Positions 1 to 7,788 of a stretch of 36,651 nucleotides of DNA are shown piece after piece; position 1 is the first letter of the stretch, and each line of letters begins with the position of its first letter. Position numbers and translations under genes: made by a program. The notes under the pieces were generated by a model, which saw only the letters and a list, made by a program, of their open reading frames with translations, did no database searches and was not told the DNA's origin. The DNA comes from a virus. The stretch lies in the IMG/VR virus record IMGVR_UViG_3300048672_000214, positions 1-36,651 of that record. The stretch is one strand, 5' to 3'.

Positions 1-387
1 ATGGGTAAATCTGATAGTTTTAGGGTTTTTTTGAGTGATGCAGGGGAGGTAGTATATCAGGCGCTACTCTCCCACTGCAACGCTAAGTTAAAGATGATGG
101 AGGTCGACCATTACGAGCTGGCTATGTTGGCGAATAGTTTCGCGCTGTATGCTGAGTCGGCTAGGTTTTGTAATGAGGAGGGGGTGGCTATGCCAGCTGG
201 TGATAGTGGTTATGAGCAGATCAGACCACAGTATACCGTAATGAAAAACGAGTATGCTAATATTCTGAAACACTCGGCAAAGTTCGGGCTTAATCCTGGA
301 GATCGGGCAAAGTTCTTCAAGGGCTTGGAGGAGGACAAAAAGAAGAAAGGTTTTAAGTTAGACGGGGATTTAATGAAAGCATCATGA
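1..387 (+). CDS. terS: Terminase small subunit (P27-like)
   Basis: This 128-residue protein would recognise phage DNA and hand it to the large terminase subunit for packaging. The C-terminal half (residues 68-128: a helix around YANILKHSAKFGLNP, then GDRAKFF and a Lys-rich tail) matches the pattern of P27-family small terminases, where a 'LGLTPxxRAKL' segment ends the core. TerL lies directly downstream. The ORF begins at the first base of the window, so an upstream start cannot be judged unless the sequence is circular; the last bases of the window (GGAGGGG ... TAATTG) would then be its leader. The family call is by motif only. Confidence 0.78.
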   Translation: MGKSDSFRVFLSDAGEVVYQALLSHCNAKLKMMEVDHYELAMLANSFALYAESARFCNEEGVAMPAGDSGYEQIRPQYTVMKNEYANILKHSAKFGLNPGDRAKFFKGLEEDKKKKGFKLDGDLMKAS

Positions 388-537
388 AGACGTTCTGGAT
401 TGCGATGACTATTTTATATTTTTTATTGGGTTGTTCTTGTGTTATGGCATAGATGTTTTAGGCCAAAGATTACTATTGAAGATTCTAAATATGTAGATAG
501 AATGGATGTAAAAATTCCTGATAATCTCAAGAAATGA
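384..537 (+). pseudogene. Split small membrane-protein gene between terS and terL
   Basis: An ATG at 384 overlaps the TGA of terS (ATGA) and opens a 22-codon frame (MKTFWIAMTILYFLLGCSCV...) that stops at 452. Another frame is open from about position 405 to a TGA at 535-537 that overlaps the terL ATG, again as ATGA. The interval 384-537 is 154 nt, one base more than a multiple of three. Removing one T from the T-run near 420-426 joins both parts into a 50-residue protein: one N-terminal membrane helix, then a polar tail (HRCFRPKITIEDSKYVDRMD). The neat overlap at both ends suggests one real gene broken by a frameshift, a sequencing indel, or slippage on the T-run. Confidence 0.5.
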
Positions 538-2264
538 GCGCAGCCGAGCAATACGCTTTAGATGTTGTTTCAGGGCGGCAGGTAGCCGGGCGGCTGATTT
601 GTTTGGCGGCCAAACGGTTCCTGTCTGACTTGGAAAGGAAAGACGTTTACTTTGATGAGCGCGAAGCTAATAAGATCGTTTACTTTGTTGAGAACCATTT
701 AAGCCAATGGGAGGGAGACTGGGAGGGGTTATCGGTTAAGTTGCAACCGTGGCAGAAGTTCCATCTTCAACAGCTTTTTGGGTGGATGCGAAAGGATACA
801 GAGACTAGGAGGTTTACTAAATTTTACCTGCAGGTTTCAAAGAAGAACGGTAAGAGTTCGGAGTGCGCATGGCTATCTGTATTCCATTTATTCGCGGATG
901 AGCGGATTAAAACCCCAAAGGTTTACACGGCAGCGAACAACGAAGATCAGGCAAAGATTTGTGTGAACATGGCAGGACGTACGATCGAATGGTCACCGGA
1001 TCTGGCCGCAATGATTGGAGAGGATATTAAACTTAGTACCTATGGCAGCAACATCACGGAAGTCATCCACAAAGGCAGGGGCGGGTTCATCAAAGCCCTC
1101 TCGAAAGAAGGCGGGGATAAGAAAGCCAAAACGAGCGGTGGTAAGCACGGTATCAACGCAAGTTTGGGACTCGTTGACGAGTTTGGAATGTCTCCAGATC
1201 ATGGCGCATCTGGTTCTATCGCCACCTCGATGGCCTCAAGGAAAGAGCGGCTCATGGCTTATCTCACAACGGCCGGATTTAACATGGAGGGTCCGTGCTA
1301 TTCTGAGCTTAGAGAGCAAGGGATAAAAGTTTTAGAGGGATCCATTGTCATGGATAATTACCTCCCTATCATTTATGAGTTAGATAATCCAATAGTAGAC
1401 GGAAAGCCACAGGAAATAACCTTACAATGGTTACTATCCAACGAGCAGGAATGGTACAAGTCAAACCCTAATCTGGACGTTTCGGTTAACCGTGAATATC
1501 TCCGGGAGATGCTGCAAAACGCGGTCACACTTGGAGGCACTACGGAGGTGGAGGTGATGACATTGAACTTTAATAGGTGGATGGATTCCCCTCAGGTATT
1601 TATTCCTTCTGAGGTGTGGGATCGGAACAGCCACGGATTTAAAGAGGAGGATCTTATTGGGCAAGAATGCTTCGGAGGTTTTGAGTTAGTAGGTGCTAAA
1701 GGAATGAGCGCGCTATGCCTGATCTTTCCAGGTGCTGAACTTGCAGCGGTTAAACTTTTCTTTTGGGGACCTTCCGAGTATTTTAAAAACAATACCGATA
1801 GATTTGACAAGGCCAAAGAGTGGGCGCAATTTATAAAAGTAGATGAGGGTAACACAGTAGAAAACGAGTGGGTAATAGATTGGCTTTTGTCTGAGATTGA
1901 AAAATATGATTTACAGTCTTTTGCGTTTCCGAAATTAAAAGAGAATGACGATATTGTGCAAGGTTTAATCAAGGAAGGATTAGAGGGTAACCCTATCAGT
2001 CAGGCGATAGGAGGCATCGGAAACCCTACTACACAATGGGAAGACTTACTGCACGCGGGTAAGATAGAGCATTTTAATAATCCGGTTTTGAAGTGGATGA
2101 ATTCTAATTGTAATGTAATCAGGAAAGAGGCGGGGATAAGAATAGAAAAGCAAGGCAGTCGCGTTGTTGGTATCTCGGCCTGTATCAATGCACTAGCTCA
2201 ATGGAAAACTATTGAAGCAGAAGACGGAAACAATAAACCAGAAATGACAACTTTAAATATATGA
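534..2264 (+). CDS. terL: Terminase large subunit (Terminase_1 / HK97 gp2-like), nuclease site unusual
   Basis: This is the ATP-driven DNA packaging motor. In its 576 residues the ATPase domain is clear: a Walker A-like VSKKNGKS at 101-108, Walker B LGLVDEFG at 211-218 (D215, E216) and the coupling motif LTTAGF at 244-249. The C-terminal half aligns with the RNase H-like nuclease domain, including the typical GKIEHFNNPVLKWMNSN block at 509-525. Positions that are normally Asp in the family appear changed: GGFEL (E384) where GLDLS is usual, FAFP (P466) where 'aaFD' is usual, and RVVG (V545) where 'RIDG' is usual. The protein overlaps its neighbours by ATGA on both sides. Its identity is secure, but loss of nuclease activity is inferred only from the motif comparison. 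Confidence 0.93.
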   Translation: MSAAEQYALDVVSGRQVAGRLICLAAKRFLSDLERKDVYFDEREANKIVYFVENHLSQWEGDWEGLSVKLQPWQKFHLQQLFGWMRKDTETRRFTKFYLQVSKKNGKSSECAWLSVFHLFADERIKTPKVYTAANNEDQAKICVNMAGRTIEWSPDLAAMIGEDIKLSTYGSNITEVIHKGRGGFIKALSKEGGDKKAKTSGGKHGINASLGLVDEFGMSPDHGASGSIATSMASRKERLMAYLTTAGFNMEGPCYSELREQGIKVLEGSIVMDNYLPIIYELDNPIVDGKPQEITLQWLLSNEQEWYKSNPNLDVSVNREYLREMLQNAVTLGGTTEVEVMTLNFNRWMDSPQVFIPSEVWDRNSHGFKEEDLIGQECFGGFELVGAKGMSALCLIFPGAELAAVKLFFWGPSEYFKNNTDRFDKAKEWAQFIKVDEGNTVENEWVIDWLLSEIEKYDLQSFAFPKLKENDDIVQGLIKEGLEGNPISQAIGGIGNPTTQWEDLLHAGKIEHFNNPVLKWMNSNCNVIRKEAGIRIEKQGSRVVGISACINALAQWKTIEAEDGNNKPEMTTLNI

Positions 2265-2461
2265 AAAGATTAGATTTTTTAAAACGGTTATTAGTTATCC
2301 CTGCGATACCAATTATTGCAAAGGAAATAAAAGATAATCCAATTGATGACATAAAACCAATAGTAATAAAACCATATTATTATTCAGCGACTGGAATTTC
2401 AATTAGTGCAAAATTAAATGAAATCAATGAACGCGAACAATCATTTAACAATTTAACATAA
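2261..2461 (+). CDS. Small exported-type protein with Tat-like N terminus
   Basis: A 66-residue ORF that starts inside the terL stop (ATGA). Its N terminus (MKRLDFLKRLLVIPAIPIIAKE) resembles a twin-arginine-type leader: a basic start, xRxDFLK, then a hydrophobic stretch. However, it has K-R-L where Tat signals need R-R, so export by Tat is doubtful. The rest (NPIDDIKPIVIKPYYYSATGISI...) is polar with no domain I recognise. It may alternatively be a small membrane-anchored protein. Its place directly after terL and the overlap suggest translational coupling. Confidence 0.6.
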   Translation: MKRLDFLKRLLVIPAIPIIAKEIKDNPIDDIKPIVIKPYYYSATGISISAKLNEINEREQSFNNLT

Positions 2462-2465
2462 AAAC

Positions 2466-3614
2466 ATGATTAAACTTTTAGCTATCCATCCTATGGAGTT
2501 TGATGGTACGAGTTACTACCGGGCGCATGGGATATTTCCAAACCTGATAAAACAATTCAATCATCAATTAAGGATCGACAAATATCAGGGAGACTTTGGG
2601 CGCGGTTACAATTGGACTGATCTGCAATATTATGACATTCTATTCCTTCAACGGCCTTGCCTGGACGCGGCTAAAAGAATTCGATTAGTCAACTACTGCA
2701 AAGACTTAGGAATTAAAATATGGATTGACTTTGATGATAACTTGTTCGATCTGCCAAACGAAAACAGATTACAGGAAGATGTTACCAACGAAATCCGTAA
2801 GGACATGGTAACTATTCTAAAACTGGCTGATGTTATCACAGTATCTACAAAAGCGCTAAAGGAATTTTTTGCGACCTTAGGGTTAGTGACTGAGGTCGTT
2901 CCTAACGCGCTGAATGAGGATATCACACCAATGGCAGAGGATTACAATACCCCATTAATAGGCGATCCAATCAAATTACTTTGGCGAGGAAGCGATACCC
3001 ATCAAGGGGATTTATATTACAGCCAGAATGAAATTTTCAAGGCCATTGACATTAGACAAAATACTCATTGGCACTTCATGGGTTATAATCCGTGGTTCAT
3101 CACTAACGGCATGGAGAAAGGACACTACACTTATCACAAGTCAGAGGACTTAATGATTTATTTCAGGAACTTACGCAAAGTAAAACCTCAGTTAGTTCAT
3201 TTTCCTTTGATGCCAAACGCTTTGAACTTTGGAAAGTCTAACATAGCTTGGATTGAATCCACGGCAGCCGGAGCGGTTATTATTGCTCCTGACTGGGAGG
3301 AGTGGCGTAAAACGGGAGTAATTAATTACACCTCACAAGAGCATTACGGGGAATTGTTAACTCGTTCACTTGATGGTGATGCAGAGCTTTGGAAACAAAG
3401 CCGGGATTATATAATGGAGAATTTAACGCTGGACAAAGTAAACGAACAGCGAGTTAGAATAATTGAACGGTTACTTGGATTGAGTACGGTGACCATCACA
3501 AATACAGATTTTGTAAATCCAAATTATAAAAACAACTGGGAAAAAATAAGAAACGATATTGATGCAAAGACTTATGAAGGGTTTAGTAATTTACCTGAAA
3601 CAATGATCGAATGA
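2466..3614 (+). CDS. GT-B fold glycosyltransferase
   Basis: A 382-residue protein with the two-domain layout of GT-B (family 4-like) glycosyltransferases. The N-terminal Rossmann half includes YYDILFLQRP and KIWIDFDDNLFDLP at about 57-97, followed by LADVITVSTKAL and VVPNAL at about 118-148, the usual start of the linker to the second domain. The C-terminal half has LLWRGSDTHQGD (about 169-180), a W-H-F-M-G strand, and IAWIESTAAGAVIIAPDW (about 262-279), which corresponds to the E-x7-E donor-binding region. It would transfer a sugar from a nucleotide-activated donor, probably to a cell-surface glycan or virion protein. It is the first enzyme of the sugar cluster between terminase and portal. 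The acceptor is unknown. Confidence 0.8.
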   Translation: MIKLLAIHPMEFDGTSYYRAHGIFPNLIKQFNHQLRIDKYQGDFGRGYNWTDLQYYDILFLQRPCLDAAKRIRLVNYCKDLGIKIWIDFDDNLFDLPNENRLQEDVTNEIRKDMVTILKLADVITVSTKALKEFFATLGLVTEVVPNALNEDITPMAEDYNTPLIGDPIKLLWRGSDTHQGDLYYSQNEIFKAIDIRQNTHWHFMGYNPWFITNGMEKGHYTYHKSEDLMIYFRNLRKVKPQLVHFPLMPNALNFGKSNIAWIESTAAGAVIIAPDWEEWRKTGVINYTSQEHYGELLTRSLDGDAELWKQSRDYIMENLTLDKVNEQRVRIIERLLGLSTVTITNTDFVNPNYKNNWEKIRNDIDAKTYEGFSNLPETMIE

Positions 3615-3739
3615 AAAATATTTTAGAATGGCTTTCTGGAAAGGAATATGTTACTAGATGGGCAATATTGCTACATATTTTTAACACGATTGTAATAGTA
3701 ATAACTTTAATTATAATGTATTTGATATGGCTCTTATAG
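3611..3739 (+). CDS. Small single-span membrane protein
   Basis: A 42-residue ORF. Its ATG overlaps the stop of the GT-B gene (ATGA) and its stop lies 13 nt inside the next glycosyltransferase gene. About 18 N-terminal residues (MKNILEWLSGKEYVTRW) precede one long hydrophobic helix (AILLHIFNTIVIVITLIIMYLIWLL) that runs to the C terminus, so it is predicted to be tail-anchored. Its position between two glycosyltransferases suggests a membrane partner for them or a stand-alone small phage protein. Function is not known. Confidence 0.6.
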   Translation: MKNILEWLSGKEYVTRWAILLHIFNTIVIVITLIIMYLIWLL

Positions 3740-4494
3740 CAATGGCTGCCTACTCGACTGCCGAAAACCAAAAAGACGCGCAACTCCGAAAGACTCTTCA
3801 ATCACTTTGGGAAACCGTGGACTGGACAAAACACAGATTAATGATCTCGGTAAACGGCAGCACAGAGGAAACCCGTGAGATACTTAGAGACTACGAGGAA
3901 ATGATTGAGGACGTAATAGTCAACGACTCGAACATAGGAACGGCAAAAGCGATTAACAAAGTTTGGAAACTTCGCAGGTCCGGTGAACACTGCGTGAAGA
4001 TCGATGATGACGTTGTTATCCATCATGACGGCTGGGTGGATGAAATGGAAGAGGCTATAAATCGGGAGCCTAAGATCGGGATAATCGGACTAAAGCGAAA
4101 GGATTTGATTGAATGCACCACTCACCCAGATACAAACTATCGGAGTGTATTAATTCAGCTTCCACACAAGCCGGGCGAAAGATGGATAGTTATCGAACGC
4201 GCGCGAGGTATAATGGGAACGTGTAAGATGATTAATCACGCTTTACTCGACAAGATAGGCTATCTATATCAGCCATCGGTGTACGGATTTGATGATTCAA
4301 TGTACTCATGTAGGTCTGACATAGCAGGGTTTATAAACTGTTTTTTACCTCATATAAACATAGACCACATTGATCCGGGAGGGACTAACTATACAACATG
4401 GAAACAAGATCACGCAGGTGAAACGTTTTCAAAAGCGAATCAGGTAATTAACGATTATATTTCAGGTAAAAGGCCAATTTACGAAGAAGCATGA
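3727..4494 (+). CDS. GT-A family 2 glycosyltransferase
   Basis: A 255-residue protein of the GT2 type. The N-terminal half has the strand-helix pattern of the nucleotide-sugar domain (LMISVNGSTEETREIL, about 38-53; NDSNIGTAKAIN, about 66-77), ending in the metal-binding DxD-type motif KIDDDVVIH (D93-D95). A second half with RGIMGTCKMINHALLDKIG and YGFDDSMYSCRS (about 158-200) resembles the acceptor and catalytic region with its 'ED/DD' acid pair. It would add a sugar to a surface or virion glycan. The gene overlaps both small ORFs beside it, so the block is probably one transcript. Confidence 0.82.
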   Translation: MALIAMAAYSTAENQKDAQLRKTLQSLWETVDWTKHRLMISVNGSTEETREILRDYEEMIEDVIVNDSNIGTAKAINKVWKLRRSGEHCVKIDDDVVIHHDGWVDEMEEAINREPKIGIIGLKRKDLIECTTHPDTNYRSVLIQLPHKPGERWIVIERARGIMGTCKMINHALLDKIGYLYQPSVYGFDDSMYSCRSDIAGFINCFLPHINIDHIDPGGTNYTTWKQDHAGETFSKANQVINDYISGKRPIYEEA

Positions 4495-4613
4495 AAAATT
4501 CATTTACACATTATGTTTACAAACATGATATAAATACTTATGTCGTGTGCGCTTGGAGTGGATGTGATTTAATTGGTATGTGGCGGGTTAAAAAATTAAA
4601 AGAATGCGTATAG
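4491..4613 (+). CDS. Hypothetical 40-residue protein
   Basis: A 40-codon ORF starting at the ATGA overlap with the preceding glycosyltransferase and ending 10 nt inside the next gene. The peptide (MKNSFTHYVYKHDINTYVVCAW...) has two Trp and three Cys residues and a basic C terminus (RVKKLKEC), with no clear membrane helix. I do not recognise it. The case for it being real is the perfect overlap on both sides, which recurs throughout this operon. Confidence 0.5.
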   Translation: MKNSFTHYVYKHDINTYVVCAWSGCDLIGMWRVKKLKECV

Positions 4614-5209
4614 CTTTATCCTATTCCGGTTACCTTCGCACATGGTCACAGTGTAAGCCAAACCACTACGAGAACATTATAACTCCTGATTGTGATTTGT
4701 ATTTTTACACCTACACGCATGAAGATCCACTATACAAAGAGGCAGATAATAAATATTACTTTACTCGAATACCTCAGGCACTACATGATAACCCATTTGG
4801 TGACCATAAGTTTAACACTAGAAAGGTACCTGAGAACACATCTCACCAAGTTCTTAACCAATGGACGAATAACTTCGTTGGCTTTTGCCTTATCCCGAAT
4901 ACTTACGATATTTACGTAAGGATAAGACCTGATTTGAAGTTCAACGGTAAGCTAAACTTTGCAGATTATAATTGCAGTGAGAATAACATTTACATCCCTC
5001 AGGGAATGGACTTTGGAGGAATAAACGATCAATTTGCTTTCGGTAATCACAAAGTAATGAAGGCTTACTTTTCAGTTTTGATAAATGCTTTTGATTTATG
5101 GCATAATGGTACAATTTTTCACGCTGAAGGCATGCAGTTAGCTAATCTACAAAGTCAAGGTATTAATATTGTTCGTATAGGATCACCTCAACACGATATA
5201 ATAAGATGA
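4604..5209 (+). CDS. Glycosyltransferase-like protein of viral/surface-glycan type
   Basis: A 201-residue protein. The start MRIALSYSGYLRTW, the phrase DIYVRIRPDLKFNG (about 102-115) and GGINDQFAFGNHKVMKAY (about 138-155) match a class of glycosyltransferase-like proteins seen in viruses and polysaccharide loci, in which a Gly/Ser-rich start is followed by a 'RxRPDL' motif and a 'DQFAFG' motif. No classic DxD is evident. It lies inside the sugar cluster and overlaps the next gene by ATGA. A sugar-transfer role is inferred from these phrases and from context. Confidence 0.55.
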   Translation: MRIALSYSGYLRTWSQCKPNHYENIITPDCDLYFYTYTHEDPLYKEADNKYYFTRIPQALHDNPFGDHKFNTRKVPENTSHQVLNQWTNNFVGFCLIPNTYDIYVRIRPDLKFNGKLNFADYNCSENNIYIPQGMDFGGINDQFAFGNHKVMKAYFSVLINAFDLWHNGTIFHAEGMQLANLQSQGINIVRIGSPQHDIIR

Positions 5210-5826
5210 GGTATCACACAATCATACCTATCAACGGAGATAACGAACGAATGGGTAAGTTATTTAAGACTCCCAAACACATGCTTTTATATAATGGACT
5301 TCCATCAATAATTGCAACCACTTCGATCATGAAGGAGAAAGGAAAAGTTAAATGTTTAGTGGGCGATCAGTATTCAGAAATTCCATTTGTTGAAAACCAA
5401 CGAGTAAGAAAAACCAACAACTCAGTTGAAACAGTTTTACAGACTAGCTTACACGTTAGCACTTTTATAATTGATTGCGATGTCATCCCGCTAAAATTAG
5501 ACGAACCAACTACTAACACGGTCTATCTTTTCAAAAATACCACCGGAATAAATCAATACTCTAACTTTAAACTTGATTCAGACGGTTATGTGATCGACTG
5601 CAATGAGAAAGGAGAAGAATTCGAGTGGTGCGGGGCCGGAGTTTATTACTTTGCTGACCAAACTTCGTTTTACGACTCGGCTTATAAAAGCAAATCAATG
5701 GCGGAGATTATCAAACACCAAACAGACTTCGCAAATCTACACAACAGGCCTTATTTCAGATTTAAAGGCAATACAACGAGTAAAATTTTCAGATTTGGCA
5801 CTTTACAGGACATTTTATGCAGTTGA
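5206..5826 (+). CDS. Sugar/choline-type nucleotidyltransferase (NTP_transferase-like)
   Basis: A 206-residue protein. The N terminus IIPINGDNERMGKLFKTPKHMLLYNGLPSI (residues 6-35) follows the family signature GxGxR...PKxLxxxxGxPxI of nucleotidyltransferases that join NTP to a phosphorylated sugar, choline or similar group. A later FIIDCDVIPL (about 86-95) supplies the DxD metal-binding pair. The next gene encodes an HGD-motif kinase, and together they resemble the LicC/LicA or capsule-type pair in which a kinase phosphorylates a small molecule and this enzyme activates it. The substrate cannot be read from the sequence. It overlaps its neighbours at both ends. Confidence 0.65.
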   Translation: MRYHTIIPINGDNERMGKLFKTPKHMLLYNGLPSIIATTSIMKEKGKVKCLVGDQYSEIPFVENQRVRKTNNSVETVLQTSLHVSTFIIDCDVIPLKLDEPTTNTVYLFKNTTGINQYSNFKLDSDGYVIDCNEKGEEFEWCGAGVYYFADQTSFYDSAYKSKSMAEIIKHQTDFANLHNRPYFRFKGNTTSKIFRFGTLQDILCS

Positions 5827-6464
5827 CAGGCGGATTTACTCAAAATATAGTCATGAGACAGGGTGATTTTGTCGATAAAATAGGCAAAACAGCCTCCGAT
5901 GAGGTAGCTTGGTATGCATCTTACTTGGATAAAAACGACATTCCGAATATCGTAAGTAGTAATGAATTGGGCTTTAAAATGGAGTTTTTGGAGTCAAAAG
6001 GACCTGTAAACATCGAAAAAGTGATTGAGATAGTCGAAAAATACAAGCATTACGAGCCTATAAACTGGCTAACATTCCAATTTTACCGGGATCGAATCCG
6101 TTTCCACGTGGAACAATCACCTATTAGCAATGGCGACAAACTTTTGAAGCTACTGGAGGATTTCAGCGTTGACTTTTCATTTGCGCATGGTGATTTATCA
6201 ATCCGGAACATCATCCAGACAGAAACAGGTCCGAAATTAATTGATCCGCTTTATTATCGGAATTTTGGGAGTTATATAGTCGATTATGCAAAACTAGCCT
6301 TTACACTAAAGTTTTTTAACGGTGATGTTGAAGGATTCGAGAGGGTTAAACGACAGGCAAACTTTGAACAGTTTGATATTTTAGTTGCGTCTGAGTGTGT
6401 GAGGGTGGCAACGTACAATAGGAAGTTTGATTTCATTGCTGAAAATCTTGTAAACGAATTATGA
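5817..6464 (+). CDS. Aminoglycoside/choline-kinase-fold phosphotransferase
   Basis: A 215-residue, rather short member of the APH/choline kinase fold. The catalytic loop is FAHGDLSIRNII (H124-G-D126 ... N131), followed by the metal-binding strand KLIDPLYYRN (D143). The short N-terminal lobe has few recognisable nucleotide-binding residues. It would phosphorylate a small alcohol, sugar or choline-like compound that the preceding nucleotidyltransferase could then activate. It overlaps that gene by 10 nt and the next by ATGA, suggesting coupled translation. It is unlikely to be an antibiotic-resistance gene given its neighbours. Confidence 0.68.
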   Translation: MQLTGGFTQNIVMRQGDFVDKIGKTASDEVAWYASYLDKNDIPNIVSSNELGFKMEFLESKGPVNIEKVIEIVEKYKHYEPINWLTFQFYRDRIRFHVEQSPISNGDKLLKLLEDFSVDFSFAHGDLSIRNIIQTETGPKLIDPLYYRNFGSYIVDYAKLAFTLKFFNGDVEGFERVKRQANFEQFDILVASECVRVATYNRKFDFIAENLVNEL

Positions 6465-7207
6465 TACTTGTTTGCTCTTACACCAACGAAAGAATAACAG
6501 AACTTTGTCTTAGGCAACTAGCATTGACAAAATCAAGTCGTTCAGTCGTTTTAGTTTGGGATAATCACTATCCTTTGAACCGTACCGACTTCGTTAAAAA
6601 TATTTGTGATGAATTACATTTCATTTACATGAGTGAAGGCCGTAATATGGGTATGTATCACGCTTATAATACCATGCTAAACTCATGCAATGATGATACT
6701 GTTATTACAATGGATGGCGACAATTTTATAAATCAGTATGAATGGGATAATCAAATAGAATTAGTACTCAAAGATCAAAGCATTGGAACGGCAACACTCA
6801 GAACAAAAGTTAGTGATCGTGAATTGAAAGAAAGAGGGTTTGAATTTACCAATATCAACGGGGTAAATGTTAAGATCACAAAGCAAGCCTGCACTAATAC
6901 TGTTTGTGGATGGAATACAGAGTTTTTAAAGTCAATAGGAGGCATTAAAGGAGGCAAAGAATATTACGGAGGAAATGAGGTTGAGATGTGGAAACACTAT
7001 GTAGAAAAGAAGTGGGCTTATCTTACTGATTACTACGAGTTGACCGAGTTAATCAAGCCTTTACAGGATTGGCAATATGAGCAGTATAAATTGCTTTACG
7101 CTCATAAAGGAATGGGAGGAAGTTTTGAAGATTACCTTAAAACCAATCCTGAACGAATTGAAGATATTGAAACTTTCATATTTAACGAATCAAAATGGAA
7201 AAAATAG
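6461..7207 (+). CDS. Second GT-A type glycosyltransferase
   Basis: A 248-residue protein starting MILVCSYTNERITELCLRQL, like GT2 enzymes. It has SEGRNMGMYHAYNTML (about 58-73) and the DxD motif ITMDGDNFI (D85, D87). GWNTEFLKSIGGIKGG and YYGGNEVEMWKHYVEKKW (about 150-183) fit the acceptor/catalytic part with the usual acidic residues. The C-terminal tail is helical and polar. It would be the second GT2 enzyme of the cluster, so the product glycan probably has at least two or three sugars. It overlaps the methyltransferase gene by 13 nt. Confidence 0.75.
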   Translation: MILVCSYTNERITELCLRQLALTKSSRSVVLVWDNHYPLNRTDFVKNICDELHFIYMSEGRNMGMYHAYNTMLNSCNDDTVITMDGDNFINQYEWDNQIELVLKDQSIGTATLRTKVSDRELKERGFEFTNINGVNVKITKQACTNTVCGWNTEFLKSIGGIKGGKEYYGGNEVEMWKHYVEKKWAYLTDYYELTELIKPLQDWQYEQYKLLYAHKGMGGSFEDYLKTNPERIEDIETFIFNESKWKK

Positions 7208-7788
7208 AACACATCTATCACACAATCCCCAGCCCTCAGGAGTTAAGCTACAAAGACTTTTATTCTGAGATGGTGCAAAAATTCCCTTCAGGATCTTTAA
7301 TGGTAGAGGTAGGAGTTTATCACGGTCGCTCTTTCTCTTACTTGATTATCGAAATGCTTAACGCTGGCAAGAAGTTCGACTGCGTGGCTGTTGACGCTTG
7401 TCCGTGGGAGGGCGAGCCGTGCATTGGATTCCACAAGCACATGGAACCGCTAAAAGATCATTTTCGTGTGATGTTTGAAAAGGTGGATTCATTTGTTGCA
7501 GCAAATAATTTTGAAGATGGTTCAATTGACTTTTGTTTTGTCGATTGTAACCATACTTACCCATTCGTAATACGAGATATAAATGCGTACCTACCAAAAA
7601 TGAAAAAAGGATCAATCCTCAGCGGTCATGATTGGTCTGATGTAGGAGTAAGAAAAGCAGTATATGAAGCATTTGAAATTTCTGGATTTGATGAATATAT
7701 TATACTAGACGGTCGATTTTTATTAGCTGGAAAAGAAAAGAATGTTCACATCGATACTAAACAAGATATATGGTACGTTCAACTTTAA
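7195..7788 (+). CDS. Class I SAM-dependent methyltransferase (Methyltransf_24-like)
   Basis: A 197-residue protein. Motif I is LMVEVGVYHGRSFSYL (residues 35-50, E38-x-G40...G44). An acidic residue closes the second strand (VAVDACPW, D67). IDFCFVDCNHTYPFVIRDINAYLPKMKKGSILSGHDW (111-147) is the typical central part of the Methyltransf_24 group, common next to glycosyltransferases. It would methylate a sugar hydroxyl or a glycan end, perhaps capping the chain. The overlapping neighbours place it in the sugar-modifying operon. Confidence 0.78.
   Translation: MEKIEHIYHTIPSPQELSYKDFYSEMVQKFPSGSLMVEVGVYHGRSFSYLIIEMLNAGKKFDCVAVDACPWEGEPCIGFHKHMEPLKDHFRVMFEKVDSFVAANNFEDGSIDFCFVDCNHTYPFVIRDINAYLPKMKKGSILSGHDWSDVGVRKAVYEAFEISGFDEYIILDGRFLLAGKEKNVHIDTKQDIWYVQL

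Noticed and set aside
1015-1326. 103-codon plus-strand ORF within terL
   Set aside because: It lies in another frame of the ATPase region, is Arg/Ser-rich, and has no family features; unlike the dcm case it does not read like a folded protein.
1592-1972. 126-codon minus-strand ORF opposite terL
   Set aside because: It lies wholly in a well-supported gene, has Ser/Leu-rich composition and no recognisable domain.
5817-6464. Antibiotic-resistance aminoglycoside phosphotransferase
   Set aside because: The HGD motif is shared by choline and sugar kinases; the overlapping nucleotidyltransferase and surrounding glycosyltransferases point to glycan metabolism.
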